Assembly: GCA_035515075.1 (NCBI GenBank) | Contig: DATJBZ010000002.1 | Coordinates: forward strand, 1 to 60,886 | Source: Moheibacter sp035515075 | Lineage (GTDB): Bacteria; Bacteroidota; Bacteroidia; Flavobacteriales; Weeksellaceae | Direction of reading: 5' to 3' | DNA: 60,886 nt | Shown here: positions 25,638 through 34,136 of the stretch, piece by piece | How positions within the stretch are numbered: the stretch's first letter is position 1 | Layout of the letters: every line of letters starts with the position of its first letter | Program-made: the position numbers and the translations under genes | The notes under the pieces: model-generated | What the model was told of the DNA's origin: nothing | Databases searched by the model: none | The model's input: only the letters and a program-made list of their open reading frames with translations

Positions 25638-26810
25638 ATGGAAAAGAGAGAGAAATTATGGAATAAAAACTTTATCATTGCGTGCATTGCGAATTTTTTA
25701 GTTGCTTCCTCTTTCAACCTTTTGATGCCGACAATTCCGATTTATTTGTCAGAAGAATTGGGGGTTAGCCCGTCAAAAATCGGCATTGTGCTTTCCTCCT
25801 ACGCCATTGCTTTGTTGATCATCCGTCCTTTTTGTGGTTATTGGGTCGATGTTTATGCCAGAAAACCTTTGTTTTTAATTGGTTTGACTTTGTTCATCGG
25901 CACTTTTATCGGCTATTACTTTGCGCTGACCGTTGTTTTCTTCATTGTGTTACGGTTTGTTCATGGTTTATTTTGGGGATTGACCACAGTTTCTGCCAAT
26001 ACGGTTGCGATTGACATCATTCCGGCCAGTCGCCGTGCAGAAGGCATTGGTTTTTTTGGGGTCAACACCAATTTAGCGATGGCAATTGCGCCATTGATTG
26101 CAGTCAATATTTATGATCAATATGGCTTCAATACACTGATTACTTGCGCTTTGTTAATGGGAGCCATTTCAATTTTCGTTGTCTTACTCATCAAAGTTCC
26201 AATGCGTGAAAAATTAGACAAAACACCGCCGATTTCCTTGGATCGTTTTATTTTGATCAAAGCCTTGCCTATTTTGGTCAACCAATTGTGTTTGTCTTTT
26301 GGATGGGGCACTTTGGTCGCTTTTGCGGTTTTGTATGGCAAAGAAACAGGGATTCATAATCCAGGGATTTTCTTTTTGTTCTTGGCCTTGGGCATCATTC
26401 TTTCAAGAGTAACTTCGGGACGCTTCGTCGATCGCGGTTATTTGCACCAAGTTATGATCATTGCTTTGGTCGTGATTAGTTTGGGGTTTGTTGGTTTCGC
26501 CTTACTCAACAACATTTATTTCTTCTGCTTTTCTGCCTTTTTAATTGGCATTGGTTACGGCACGCTTTTTCCTGCTTTGCAAACCATTTACATCAATATG
26601 GCACCGCCATCCAAACGCGGAACGGCCAATTCGACCTATTTGACTGGTTTTGATTTGGGCATTGGTGGTGGCATGTTATTTGGCGCTTATCTGGGCGGAA
26701 AGTATGGCTTTTCCAACTTGTATTTAATTACCGCTGGTGCTTGTATCTTGTCGATTTTGATTTATTGGTTCAACTCCAGAAAGGTGTTTGAAAAACACCG
26801 GGTCATTTGA
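25638..26810 (+). CDS. Major facilitator superfamily transporter
   Basis: 390 residues with about 12 predicted membrane helices in two halves. Seen: NFLVASSFNLLMPTIPIYLS in helix 1 and the loop 2-3 signature GYWVDVYARKPLFLIG, the conserved MFS turn, then a related GRFVDRG in the second half. The pattern resembles YfcJ/Bcr-type drug or metabolite exporters. The substrate cannot be told. It is alone on the plus strand, converging on the FMN glutamate-synthase-like gene with an 11-base gap. Confidence 0.88.
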   Translation: MEKREKLWNKNFIIACIANFLVASSFNLLMPTIPIYLSEELGVSPSKIGIVLSSYAIALLIIRPFCGYWVDVYARKPLFLIGLTLFIGTFIGYYFALTVVFFIVLRFVHGLFWGLTTVSANTVAIDIIPASRRAEGIGFFGVNTNLAMAIAPLIAVNIYDQYGFNTLITCALLMGAISIFVVLLIKVPMREKLDKTPPISLDRFILIKALPILVNQLCLSFGWGTLVAFAVLYGKETGIHNPGIFFLFLALGIILSRVTSGRFVDRGYLHQVMIIALVVISLGFVGFALLNNIYFFCFSAFLIGIGYGTLFPALQTIYINMAPPSKRGTANSTYLTGFDLGIGGGMLFGAYLGGKYGFSNLYLITAGACILSILIYWFNSRKVFEKHRVI

Positions 26811-26821
26811 ACCTAATGGTT

Positions 26822-28429
26822 TCAATCCAAATTAGGTAAAGGAATGCCCCAATGGTTCATATCGGCATTGGCAAAGTCATCTTTGTATTTTTCAGGAATT
26901 TCTCCATCCAACATCGAACCTGCTTTCACCGATGGAAACAAACCTTCGTAGGTAATCATTTCGTTCAAAGAAACTCTTCGATAAATGTGTGATCGGGTCA
27001 AATTGTATGGAATATCCAAACCAGAAGCGCCTAATAATTCAACAAAACTTTCAATCACTTTTCGGTGGTAACTCGCCATTCTGACTTTTTTGTCATCGAC
27101 GACCAAACCGACTGTCAATTTTGGATCTTGGGTCGCAATGCCCGTTGGACACGTATTGGTATTGCAAAGCAAAGCTTGAATACAACCAATTGCCATCATC
27201 ATCGCTCTGGCCGAATAACAGCCATCAGCTCCTAAAGCAATCGCGCGTGCAATATGAAATCCTGAAGAAACTTTTCCTGAAGCAATCAATTTGACATGAC
27301 GGCGAATGTCCAAACCTTTCAATACATTTTGAGCAAAAGCCAATCCATCGATCATCGGTGCACCCACATAATTCGAAAACTCTTGAGGTGCAGCACCTGT
27401 TCCGCCTTCTCCACCATCAATCGCAATGTAATCTGGGTAAACATCCAAATGCTTCATCGCTTTACAGATAGCAATAAATTCACTTTTGTGTCCAATACAG
27501 ATTTTAAATCCAACGGGTTTTCCGCCTGACAATTCTCGCAACTGTTGGATGAATTGAATCATTTCCAAAGGCGTATCAAATGCCGAGTGATAAGGAGGTG
27601 AAGCTACTTTAGTGTGTGGTTCTATATGACGAATTTTCGCAATTTCTTCCGTATTTTTGGAGGCAGGCAAGATTCCACCATGCCCTGGTTTTGCACCTTG
27701 TGAAATTTTCAATTCAATCATTTTCACATGAGGATGTTGGGCTTTTTCGGCAAACAAGGTAGGATTGAATTTTCCTTGATCATCGCGACAACCAAAATAC
27801 CCCGTTCCAATTTGCCAAATGACATCACCCCCATGTTTTAAGTGATAGGGACTCAAACCTCCTTCTCCTGTATTGTGTGCAAATCCGCCAATTTTTGCAC
27901 CAGCATTCATCGCTTCGACTGCATTGGCACTCAAAGATCCAAAACTCATCGCAGAAATATTCAAAACACTGGAAGAATATGGTTGTTTGCAGTCTTTGTT
28001 GCCAATCGTAAAACGAGGATTATGGTCTAAAGTTTCAAAAGCTTTGGGCGCAACTGAATGACAAATCCACTCATAACCTTCTGCATAAACGTCAAATTGA
28101 GTTCCAAAAGGAATGGTTTCCAATTGATTTTTAGCACGTTGATAAATCGTAGAACGATCCACCCGGTTAAAGGGTCGGCCATCGATATCGGATTCAATAA
28201 AGTATTGGTACATTTTCGGGCGCAACTCTTCCAAAACATAGCGAAGTCGACCAAACAAAGGAAAAATTCGACGAACGGTGTGTTTTGTTTGCATCATGTC
28301 TTCGTAGCCCATAATGGTCAGCACCATCAACAAAGCCAATAAAACAAACCAATTGGGATTCAAAAAAATTGCTAATCCCAAGGTCAATAACAATACAAGT
28401 GTGGAAATGATGATAAATTGTTGACGCAT
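26822..28429 (-). CDS. FMN-binding glutamate synthase-family protein
   Basis: 535 residues. Two N-terminal hydrophobic segments (about residues 5-40) are followed by a GltB2-type FMN barrel: NISAMSFGSLSANAVEAMN, MIELKISQGAKPGHGG, YIAIDGGEGGTGAAP. The cluster motif C-x5-C-x4-C (CIQALLCNTNTCPTG) matches the [3Fe-4S] site of glutamate synthase. Unlike real GltB it has no glutaminase domain, so it cannot use glutamine in the usual way. The family is widespread and its substrate is uncertain. The membrane segments suggest inner-membrane attachment. Confidence 0.9.
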   Translation of the reverse strand: MRQQFIIISTLVLLLTLGLAIFLNPNWFVLLALLMVLTIMGYEDMMQTKHTVRRIFPLFGRLRYVLEELRPKMYQYFIESDIDGRPFNRVDRSTIYQRAKNQLETIPFGTQFDVYAEGYEWICHSVAPKAFETLDHNPRFTIGNKDCKQPYSSSVLNISAMSFGSLSANAVEAMNAGAKIGGFAHNTGEGGLSPYHLKHGGDVIWQIGTGYFGCRDDQGKFNPTLFAEKAQHPHVKMIELKISQGAKPGHGGILPASKNTEEIAKIRHIEPHTKVASPPYHSAFDTPLEMIQFIQQLRELSGGKPVGFKICIGHKSEFIAICKAMKHLDVYPDYIAIDGGEGGTGAAPQEFSNYVGAPMIDGLAFAQNVLKGLDIRRHVKLIASGKVSSGFHIARAIALGADGCYSARAMMMAIGCIQALLCNTNTCPTGIATQDPKLTVGLVVDDKKVRMASYHRKVIESFVELLGASGLDIPYNLTRSHIYRRVSLNEMITYEGLFPSVKAGSMLDGEIPEKYKDDFANADMNHWGIPLPNLD

Positions 28430-28705
28430 GTCTTTTCTTTTTTAATTTTACTGATACAGTTTCCATGAAATCAATCACCAACAGCAAAAACATCACTTAC
28501 AAGTACGGATCGCTATTGCTGTTTGCTTCAGTAAATGTATGAATTAAATCAGCATTTTGGAGTTTTTTTTGAACTTTCACAAGAAGTAAAAATCGCATGC
28601 TTATTTTTTCGTTTGAATGCAAACCATTCAACTAACTATCAATCCTTTATTTTTTGAGAAAAAAGTTTTAATCTTTGATTTCGGTTGTATGCGTCAAAAC
28701 TTGCT
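28430..28705. other. Intergenic stretch between two divergent genes
   Basis: About 280 bases between the start of the FMN glutamate-synthase-like gene and the OsmC promoter. Apart from the presumed divergent promoter signals I see no hairpin, repeat or small coding frame that convinces me. A frame opening at 28617 reads into OsmC but lies mostly upstream of its -7 box. Confidence 0.4.
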
Positions 28706-28713
28706 TAAATTTG
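28685..28713 (+). promoter_or_regulatory. Promoter of the OsmC gene
   Basis: TTG (28685-28687), 18 bases, then TAAATTTG (28706-28713), 17 bases before the ATG at 28731. This supports that start over the in-frame ATG at 28617. Confidence 0.6.
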
Positions 28714-28730
28714 GTCATAAATTAAAAAAA

Positions 28731-29141
28731 ATGACGGCTAAAGTAATTTATCAAGGTGATTTGCGCACCCAAATGATACACCTACAGTCAGGTTCCCTTG
28801 TAGAAACCGATGCACCCACTGACAACCAAGGAAAAGGTGAACGCTTCTCTCCTACCGATCTCGTCGCTTCGGCACTGGGCAGCTGCATGCTCAGCATCAT
28901 GGGCATTGCTGCGCGTACACATGAGATCAACATCATTGGAACTGAAATCGAACTCACAAAAATCATGGTGTCTAACCCTAGGAAAATTAGCGAAATCATC
29001 CTCAAAATGACCATCAAAGGCCAAGAAAGCTATTCAGACAAAGAAAAAGCCATTTTGGAAAATTCCGCCTTGACTTGTCCCGTTTATTTGAGTTTGTCAG
29101 AAGATGTGACCAAAACAATTGACTTCATTTGGCCTACTTAA
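28731..29141 (+). CDS. OsmC/Ohr-family protein
   Basis: 136 residues. Seen: SPTDLVASALGSCMLSIMGI with the first active cysteine and ALTCPVYLSLSEDV with the second, the two-cysteine signature of OsmC/Ohr thiol-dependent peroxide-resistance proteins. It probably reduces organic hydroperoxides, though some OsmC members have other roles. It starts 17 bases after its -7 box. The next gene, mnmA, begins 28 bases after its stop with its own -7 box. Confidence 0.9.
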   Translation: MTAKVIYQGDLRTQMIHLQSGSLVETDAPTDNQGKGERFSPTDLVASALGSCMLSIMGIAARTHEINIIGTEIELTKIMVSNPRKISEIILKMTIKGQESYSDKEKAILENSALTCPVYLSLSEDVTKTIDFIWPT

Positions 29142-29157
29142 ATTCTTGTTTTTTCAG

Positions 29158-29165
29158 TAACTTTG
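29158..29165 (+). promoter_or_regulatory. -7 box of mnmA, almost abutting the start codon
   Basis: TAACTTTG ends 4 bases before the GTG start of mnmA. If transcription begins a few bases after the box, the mRNA would start at or near the start codon, that is, leaderless. Confidence 0.5.
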
Positions 29166-29169
29166 CACC

Positions 29170-30357
29170 GTGAAAACAGTTGTAGTAGGATTATCAGGTG
29201 GCGTAGATTCGAGCGTTGCAGCCCATTTGCTCAAAGAACAAGGGTACAATGTGATCGGTCTATTTATGCGAAATTGGAACGATGCTTCCGTGACTTTGGA
29301 AGATGAATGTCCATGGATTGAAGACAGTGCAGACGCTCTGATGGTGGCTGAAAAATTGGGCATACCTTTTCAGGTCATTGATTTGAGTGACATTTACAAA
29401 GAACGCATTGTCGATTATATGTTCGTTGAATACGAAAAAGGACGAACGCCCAATCCTGATGTGCTGTGTAACCGAGAAATCAAATTTGATATTTTCCTAA
29501 AAACCGCTTTGGATTTGGGTGCTGATTATGTCGCCACAGGCCATTATGCACAACGCGAAGAAATGGACATCAATGGACAAAAAGTTTACCGTTTGCTGGC
29601 AGGAAAAGACCAAAACAAAGATCAATCGTATTTTTTGTGTCAATTGAGCCAAGAACAATTGAGCAAGGCTTTATTTCCCATCGGTCATTTGGAGAAATCG
29701 GATGTTCGGAAAATTGCCAAAGCACAAGAATTGGTCACGGCTGAGAAAAAAGATTCGCAAGGTTTGTGTTTCATTGGTAAAGTCAGTTTGCCAGATTTTT
29801 TACAACAACAATTGAAACCCAAAAAAGGAGACATCGTTGAAATTCAGAAAGACCATCCCATTTTTGAGCGAGAAGAAATTTCTTTTGATTCAAAGGAAGC
29901 TACTTTGGCTTTTGAAGCTGAAAGCTTTCATTACCAAAAAGAATTTGGCAAAGTCGTCGGCCAACATGACGGCGCCCATTATTTCACCAAAGGTCAAAGA
30001 AAAGGATTGCGTGTGGGCGGCATGGTTGAACCTTTATTTGTCTTGGCAACTGATGTGAATGAAAACATCATCTATGCAGGGCAAGGAGAAAACCATCCTG
30101 GTTTGATGAAAAAAGCTTTGTTCATCCACGAGAATGAAATCCATTGGGTCAGAGAAGACTTGGCGTTAAAAACTGACGAAACTTTGGAGGTCATGGTCAA
30201 AATCCGTTACCGTCAAGCGTCTCAAAAAGCCAGTTTGCACAAAGTGAAGAATGGTTTGTACATTGCGTTTGACCAACCACAAAAGGCGATCACAGAAGGT
30301 CAATTTGCGGTTTGGTATGTTGGAGATGAATTGATCGGCTCTGGGGTAATCAGTTGA
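29170..30357 (+). CDS. mnmA: tRNA 2-thiouridine(34) synthase MnmA
   Basis: Thiolates U34 of tRNA Lys, Glu and Gln after ATP activation. 395 residues. Seen: the PP-loop VVVGLSGGVDSSVAAHLL at residues 3-20, a first cysteine in NPDVLCNREIKF (near residue 100), the ATGHYAQ segment and the second cysteine in KDSQGLCFIG (about residues 195-204); the two cysteines carry the sulfur. It starts with GTG, since the -7 box lies only 4 bases upstream. It is followed by bshA after 82 bases. Confidence 0.96.
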   Translation: MKTVVVGLSGGVDSSVAAHLLKEQGYNVIGLFMRNWNDASVTLEDECPWIEDSADALMVAEKLGIPFQVIDLSDIYKERIVDYMFVEYEKGRTPNPDVLCNREIKFDIFLKTALDLGADYVATGHYAQREEMDINGQKVYRLLAGKDQNKDQSYFLCQLSQEQLSKALFPIGHLEKSDVRKIAKAQELVTAEKKDSQGLCFIGKVSLPDFLQQQLKPKKGDIVEIQKDHPIFEREEISFDSKEATLAFEAESFHYQKEFGKVVGQHDGAHYFTKGQRKGLRVGGMVEPLFVLATDVNENIIYAGQGENHPGLMKKALFIHENEIHWVREDLALKTDETLEVMVKIRYRQASQKASLHKVKNGLYIAFDQPQKAITEGQFAVWYVGDELIGSGVIS

Positions 30358-30439
30358 TTTAACTAACTTCCGAAGGAAAACTAATCTAAAATGGTTATTT
30401 CCGTTCAAAAAAACTACATTAGCCAATAAAATTTTAACT

Positions 30440-31570
30440 ATGAAAATAGGCATCGTTTGTTATCCAACCTATGGTGGAAGTGGTATTGTGGCAACAGAAT
30501 TGGGAATGGATTTGGCAGAAAGAGGACATGAAGTTCACTTTATGAGCACCAGTTTGCCTGCGCGATTGAACATTACCCTTTCCAATGTTTATTTTCATAA
30601 AGTGAATGTTGAAACTTATCCATTGTTTGAATTTCAACCCTATTCCTTGGCTTTGAGCTCTTTGATTGTCAATGTTGTCCAAAATTATGGTTTGGATTTG
30701 ATTCATGTCCATTATGCGATTCCACATGCTTATGCAGCTTATTTTGCCAAACAAATTTTGCATGAAAAAGGCATTAAATTACCTGTTATCACCACTTTAC
30801 ATGGTACAGACATCACTTTGGTAGGTAGCCATCCCGCGTATAAACCAGCAGTGGAATTCTCTATCAATCAATCGGATGCAGTTACTTCTGTTTCTGAAAG
30901 TTTGAAAAAAGAGACCTATGAGTTTTTCCAAATTTCTAAAGATATTCAAGTCATTTCCAATTTCATAGACAATTCCCAATTTTTAGATTGTTCCAACCAA
31001 GATTGTCGCGAAGAAATGGCTGGAAAAAATGAAAAAATAATTATTCACGTATCGAACTTAAGAAAAGTAAAACGACTACAAGATGTTATTTCAGTGTTTT
31101 ACGAAATTCAAAAAGAAATAGATGCCAAGTTGATTATTATTGGCGAAGGACCAGAATGGGGACGATGCAGTTCACAAATCGAAGCATTGGGCATCAACGA
31201 CAAAGTCAAAAGTCTGGGCAAAGTCAATGATTTGTACAATGTGTTGCGTTCGGCTGATTTATTTTTATTGCCTTCAGAGAAAGAGAGTTTTGGATTGGCA
31301 GCTTTGGAAGCAATGGCTGCGTGTGTCCCCGTAATTTCATCCAATGCTGGTGGCATTCCAGAAGTCAATATCGATGGTGAAACGGGCTATGTTTTGCCGA
31401 TTGGCGATGTAGAAGGTATGGCGGCCAAAGGCATTGCTTTGTTGAAGGATGAAGTTTTATTGAACCAATTCAAAGAAAACGCAAAAAAACAAGCACTAAA
31501 ATTTGATAAAAAAGCGATTTTGCCACAGTACGAAGCTTTGTATCATTTGGTCTTGGAGCAAGCGAAATGA
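30440..31570 (+). CDS. bshA: N-acetyl-alpha-D-glucosaminyl L-malate synthase BshA
   Basis: First step of bacillithiol synthesis: joins GlcNAc from UDP-GlcNAc to L-malate. 376 residues, GT4 family with GT-B fold. Seen: MKIGIVCYPTYGGSGIVATE, the family N-terminus, HFMSTSLPARL, TTLHGTDITLVG and the donor-binding PSEKESFGLAALEAMA (near residues 275-290). bshB and bshC are not visible in this window. A possible -7 box TACATTAG lies at 30415-30422. If the other genes exist elsewhere, this organism makes bacillithiol. Confidence 0.94.
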   Translation: MKIGIVCYPTYGGSGIVATELGMDLAERGHEVHFMSTSLPARLNITLSNVYFHKVNVETYPLFEFQPYSLALSSLIVNVVQNYGLDLIHVHYAIPHAYAAYFAKQILHEKGIKLPVITTLHGTDITLVGSHPAYKPAVEFSINQSDAVTSVSESLKKETYEFFQISKDIQVISNFIDNSQFLDCSNQDCREEMAGKNEKIIIHVSNLRKVKRLQDVISVFYEIQKEIDAKLIIIGEGPEWGRCSSQIEALGINDKVKSLGKVNDLYNVLRSADLFLLPSEKESFGLAALEAMAACVPVISSNAGGIPEVNIDGETGYVLPIGDVEGMAAKGIALLKDEVLLNQFKENAKKQALKFDKKAILPQYEALYHLVLEQAK

Positions 31571-31657
31571 ATTCGATTTGTTCAAAGTTTGAAGTTTCTG
31601 AACTTTTGTAGAATCGATTCAAAATTTAAAACTGACCAATTGCCATCAATTTCATAA

Positions 31658-31693
31658 AAAAAGGCCGCTAAAAATTACTTTAACGACCTTTTT
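31658..31693 (-). terminator. Terminator after trxB
   Basis: Stem AAAAAGGCCGCTAAA (31658-31672) with TTTAACGACCTTTTT (31679-31693), two wobble pairs. The minus strand continues with a T-run, so it ends trxB; it may also serve bshA from the other side. Confidence 0.75.
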
Positions 31694-31719
31694 CTTATAT
31701 GAAAATAGTTTGTTCTAAA

Positions 31720-32661
31720 TTAGAAATGTTCTGCCACGTATCTTTCGGCATCTAAGGCCGCCATACAACCTGTACCAGCTGCTGTAATCGCTTGTCTGTA
31801 CACATTGTCTTGTACATCTCCTGCTGCAAAAACGCCTGGTAAATTGGTTTGTGTCGTTTTGTTTTGGGTGATCAAATAGCCTGTTTCATCCATGTCCAAA
31901 ACGCCTTGAAACAATTCTGTATTGGGTTGATGGCCAATGGCAATAAAAACGCCATCGACTTTCAATTCACTTTCTTCTTGGGTTTGATTGTTGATGATTT
32001 TTGCACTTTGAACTACCTTGTCTCCATCAATGCCAATCAATTCATGGTGAAACATGATTTCAATATTCGGTGTATTCAACACCCGTTCTTGTACCACTTT
32101 CGAAGCACGCATTTCATCTCTTCGCACCAAAAGATACACTTTTGAACACAGTTTGGACAAATAAGTCGCTTCTTCTGCCGCCGTATCTCCTCCTCCTACA
32201 ACCACCACATCTTGGTTTTTATAAAAGAATCCGTCGCAAGTTGCACAAGCAGAAACGCCACTTCCCATGAATTTTTCTTCATCCGCTAAGCCCAAATATT
32301 TGGCCGTAGCACCAGTAGAAATAATGACTGATTTGGCCAAAATTTCTCTTCCAGAACCTGATATAACTTTGTGTAACTTTCCTGCTTCTTGACTGAACTC
32401 AACCGCTGTGATGTAATCAAAGTGAATTTCCGTCCCAAATCTTTCGGCTTGTTTTTGCAAATCATCCATCATTTTTGGACCAGTAATTCCATCCGGATAA
32501 CCCGGAAAATTTTCTACATCTGTCGTTGTGGTCAATTGTCCGCCGGGCTGAATGCCTGTAAACATCACTGGATTCATGTTGGCTCTTGCGGCATAGATTG
32601 CTGCAGTATAACCTGCGGGACCTGATCCGATGATCACGGTATCTTTGATTGTATTTGTCAT
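31720..32661 (-). CDS. trxB: Thioredoxin reductase
   Basis: 313 residues. FAD/NADPH enzyme that reduces thioredoxin. Seen: the N-terminal FAD fold VIIGSGPAGYTAAIYAARAN, the redox CATC motif (SACATCDGFFY, about residues 134-144), the NADPH-binding VVVGGGDTAAEEATYLSK, and GVFAAGDVQDNVYRQAITAA near the C-terminus. Length and motifs match the low-molecular-weight bacterial TrxB. A -7 box TATTTTTG lies at 32684-32691. Confidence 0.97.
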   Translation of the reverse strand: MTNTIKDTVIIGSGPAGYTAAIYAARANMNPVMFTGIQPGGQLTTTTDVENFPGYPDGITGPKMMDDLQKQAERFGTEIHFDYITAVEFSQEAGKLHKVISGSGREILAKSVIISTGATAKYLGLADEEKFMGSGVSACATCDGFFYKNQDVVVVGGGDTAAEEATYLSKLCSKVYLLVRRDEMRASKVVQERVLNTPNIEIMFHHELIGIDGDKVVQSAKIINNQTQEESELKVDGVFIAIGHQPNTELFQGVLDMDETGYLITQNKTTQTNLPGVFAAGDVQDNVYRQAITAAGTGCMAALDAERYVAEHF

Positions 32662-32683
32662 AATATGATTCTAATTGTGCTGG

Positions 32684-32691
32684 CAAAAATA
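32684..32691 (-). promoter_or_regulatory. -7 box of trxB
   Basis: TATTTTTG on the minus strand, 22 bases before the trxB ATG. No convincing -33 element is seen. Confidence 0.45.
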
Positions 32692-32758
32692 AACAAGTTT
32701 TTGAGGATGGCATTCATCCATCGATTTGAAATTTTTATTGCCAAATAAACTTTAAAAA

Positions 32759-33520
32759 TTACATGTATTGTGTTTCTGGTTTCCTTTTGAAACGAATGAT
32801 TCTCATTTTGTCCATCACCCAAATCACTGGATACATCGGGTCAAATTCAAACCATTTGACGCTGAATTTTGGACGACCACCAAATTTGTGGTGGTTGTTG
32901 TGTAAACATTCTCCCCACATCAAAAAGTCGATGGGGATCAAATTGTGCGAAGTATCGTTCACATCAAAGTTTCGGTAACCGTATTTGTGCGAATACCAAT
33001 TGATGATCACGCCATGAACGGGCGACATCAAAGCGTGAATGGGAATCAAAATGTACAACCACCAAGGCGAATCGAAATAAATGTAAATCCCAATGTAAAA
33101 CGCCACCCAAGCCAAACGCATATAAGGTGCTTCTGCGAATTTGTCAAAAGACCTCCATTTCGGCACACCTTTCTTGAATTTGTCACCAACTACCGCTATT
33201 TCTTGGTCGATTTCATTGTAAACCAACCGTGTTCTCAGCATCATCGCCGTCAAGTCTTTGTCAATCAAGGGTGAATGCGGATCGCCTTCTTTGTCCGCAA
33301 AAGCATGGTGCAAACGGTGCATGATTCCATACGCATAAGGACTCAAATAAGAAGATCCTTGTGTCAAAAATGAACCGATATGAAAAGTCTTTTCCCAAAA
33401 ATTAGACATCGAATACATGCCGTGAGCCGCATAACGATGATGAAACATGGATTGAAAAAAAAGTGAGGCGTACCAGTGCAGCACGAAAAAGCTCAAGAGA
33501 ATAATAACTGAAGTTGACAT
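32759..33520 (-). CDS. Membrane fatty-acid desaturase (acyl-CoA desaturase family)
   Basis: 253 residues with several hydrophobic segments and the three histidine clusters of membrane di-iron desaturases: HHRYAAH (near residue 28), HRLHHAFAD (about residue 68), and HNNHH (about residue 208). These bind the two irons that insert a double bond, usually delta-9, into fatty acids. It is probably involved in membrane fluidity control. The gene is divergent from the DUF4442 gene; its -7 box TATATTTG is at 33540-33547. Confidence 0.92.
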   Translation of the reverse strand: MSTSVIILLSFFVLHWYASLFFQSMFHHRYAAHGMYSMSNFWEKTFHIGSFLTQGSSYLSPYAYGIMHRLHHAFADKEGDPHSPLIDKDLTAMMLRTRLVYNEIDQEIAVVGDKFKKGVPKWRSFDKFAEAPYMRLAWVAFYIGIYIYFDSPWWLYILIPIHALMSPVHGVIINWYSHKYGYRNFDVNDTSHNLIPIDFLMWGECLHNNHHKFGGRPKFSVKWFEFDPMYPVIWVMDKMRIIRFKRKPETQYM

Positions 33521-33539
33521 AACTTTTCATTGATTTTGA

Positions 33540-33547
33540 CAAATATA
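33540..33547 (-). promoter_or_regulatory. -7 box of the desaturase gene
   Basis: TATATTTG on the minus strand, 19 bases before the start codon. Confidence 0.45.
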
Positions 33548-33593
33548 AAAGATAAATTTCGCTTTTTGGCTAATGAATATCATTCATTGGGAT

Positions 33594-33601
33594 TATCTTT
33601 G
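33594..33601 (+). promoter_or_regulatory. -7 box of the DUF4442 gene
   Basis: TATCTTTG on the plus strand, 20 bases before the ATG at 33622. It lies about 50 bases from the divergent desaturase -7 box. Confidence 0.45.
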
Positions 33602-33621
33602 GATAAGATTAACTAAATAAA

Positions 33622-34077
33622 ATGAATCGATCCAAATTTCATCAGTTTTTGTGGTTCAAATTGCCCATCGCCAAAATTGCTGGCATTCGACTCCATCATT
33701 TGGATGAGAAAAAAGCACAAACTTCAGTTAAACTCAGTTGGCTCAACCAAAACCCATTCAAAAGTATGTTTTGGGCCGTACAAGGCATGGCTGCCGAATT
33801 GTCCACGGGTGTGCTTTGCATCCAAAAAATTCAAGCAAGCCAACAAAGCATTTCGATGTTGGTCGTCGGTTTAGAAGCCAAATTCACCAAAAAAGCCGTG
33901 GGAAAAATTATTTTCAGCTGTGAACAAGGAGATGAATTAGCGGAAGTTTTAAACAGCGCAATTGAAACAAACGAAGGAAAAACTTTGGTCATGAAAAGCA
34001 TTGGCACAGATGCGCAAGGCGATCAAGTCGCTGAATTTCATTTTCAATGGAGTTTCAAAGTTAGAAATAAGAAATAA
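33622..34077 (+). CDS. DUF4442 hotdog-fold protein
   Basis: 151 residues. Contains KKAQTSVKLSWLNQNPFKSM and FWAVQGMAAELSTGVL, the conserved segments of the DUF4442 family, which has a predicted hotdog (thioesterase-like) fold. The catalytic activity is unknown. It is divergent from the desaturase, whose lipid role makes a function in acyl-CoA metabolism plausible, but this is guesswork. Its stop is followed by the terminator at 34089-34120. Confidence 0.8.
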   Translation: MNRSKFHQFLWFKLPIAKIAGIRLHHLDEKKAQTSVKLSWLNQNPFKSMFWAVQGMAAELSTGVLCIQKIQASQQSISMLVVGLEAKFTKKAVGKIIFSCEQGDELAEVLNSAIETNEGKTLVMKSIGTDAQGDQVAEFHFQWSFKVRNKK

Positions 34078-34088
34078 TTATGCATAAA

Positions 34089-34120
34089 AAATCCCGAACA
34101 CAATGCTCGGGATTTGTATT
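34089..34120. terminator. Bidirectional terminator between the DUF4442 gene and lon
   Basis: Inverted repeat AAATCCCGA (34089-34097) and TCGGGATTT (34107-34115), with A/T-rich flanks. It serves the convergent DUF4442 and lon genes. Confidence 0.75.
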
Positions 34121-34136
34121 TCGAAAAAAGCTGATT

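Noticed and set aside
28617..28730. N-terminal extension of OsmC by 38 residues
   Set aside because: The -7 box at 28706-28713 lies inside it and family members start at the MTAKVIY position.
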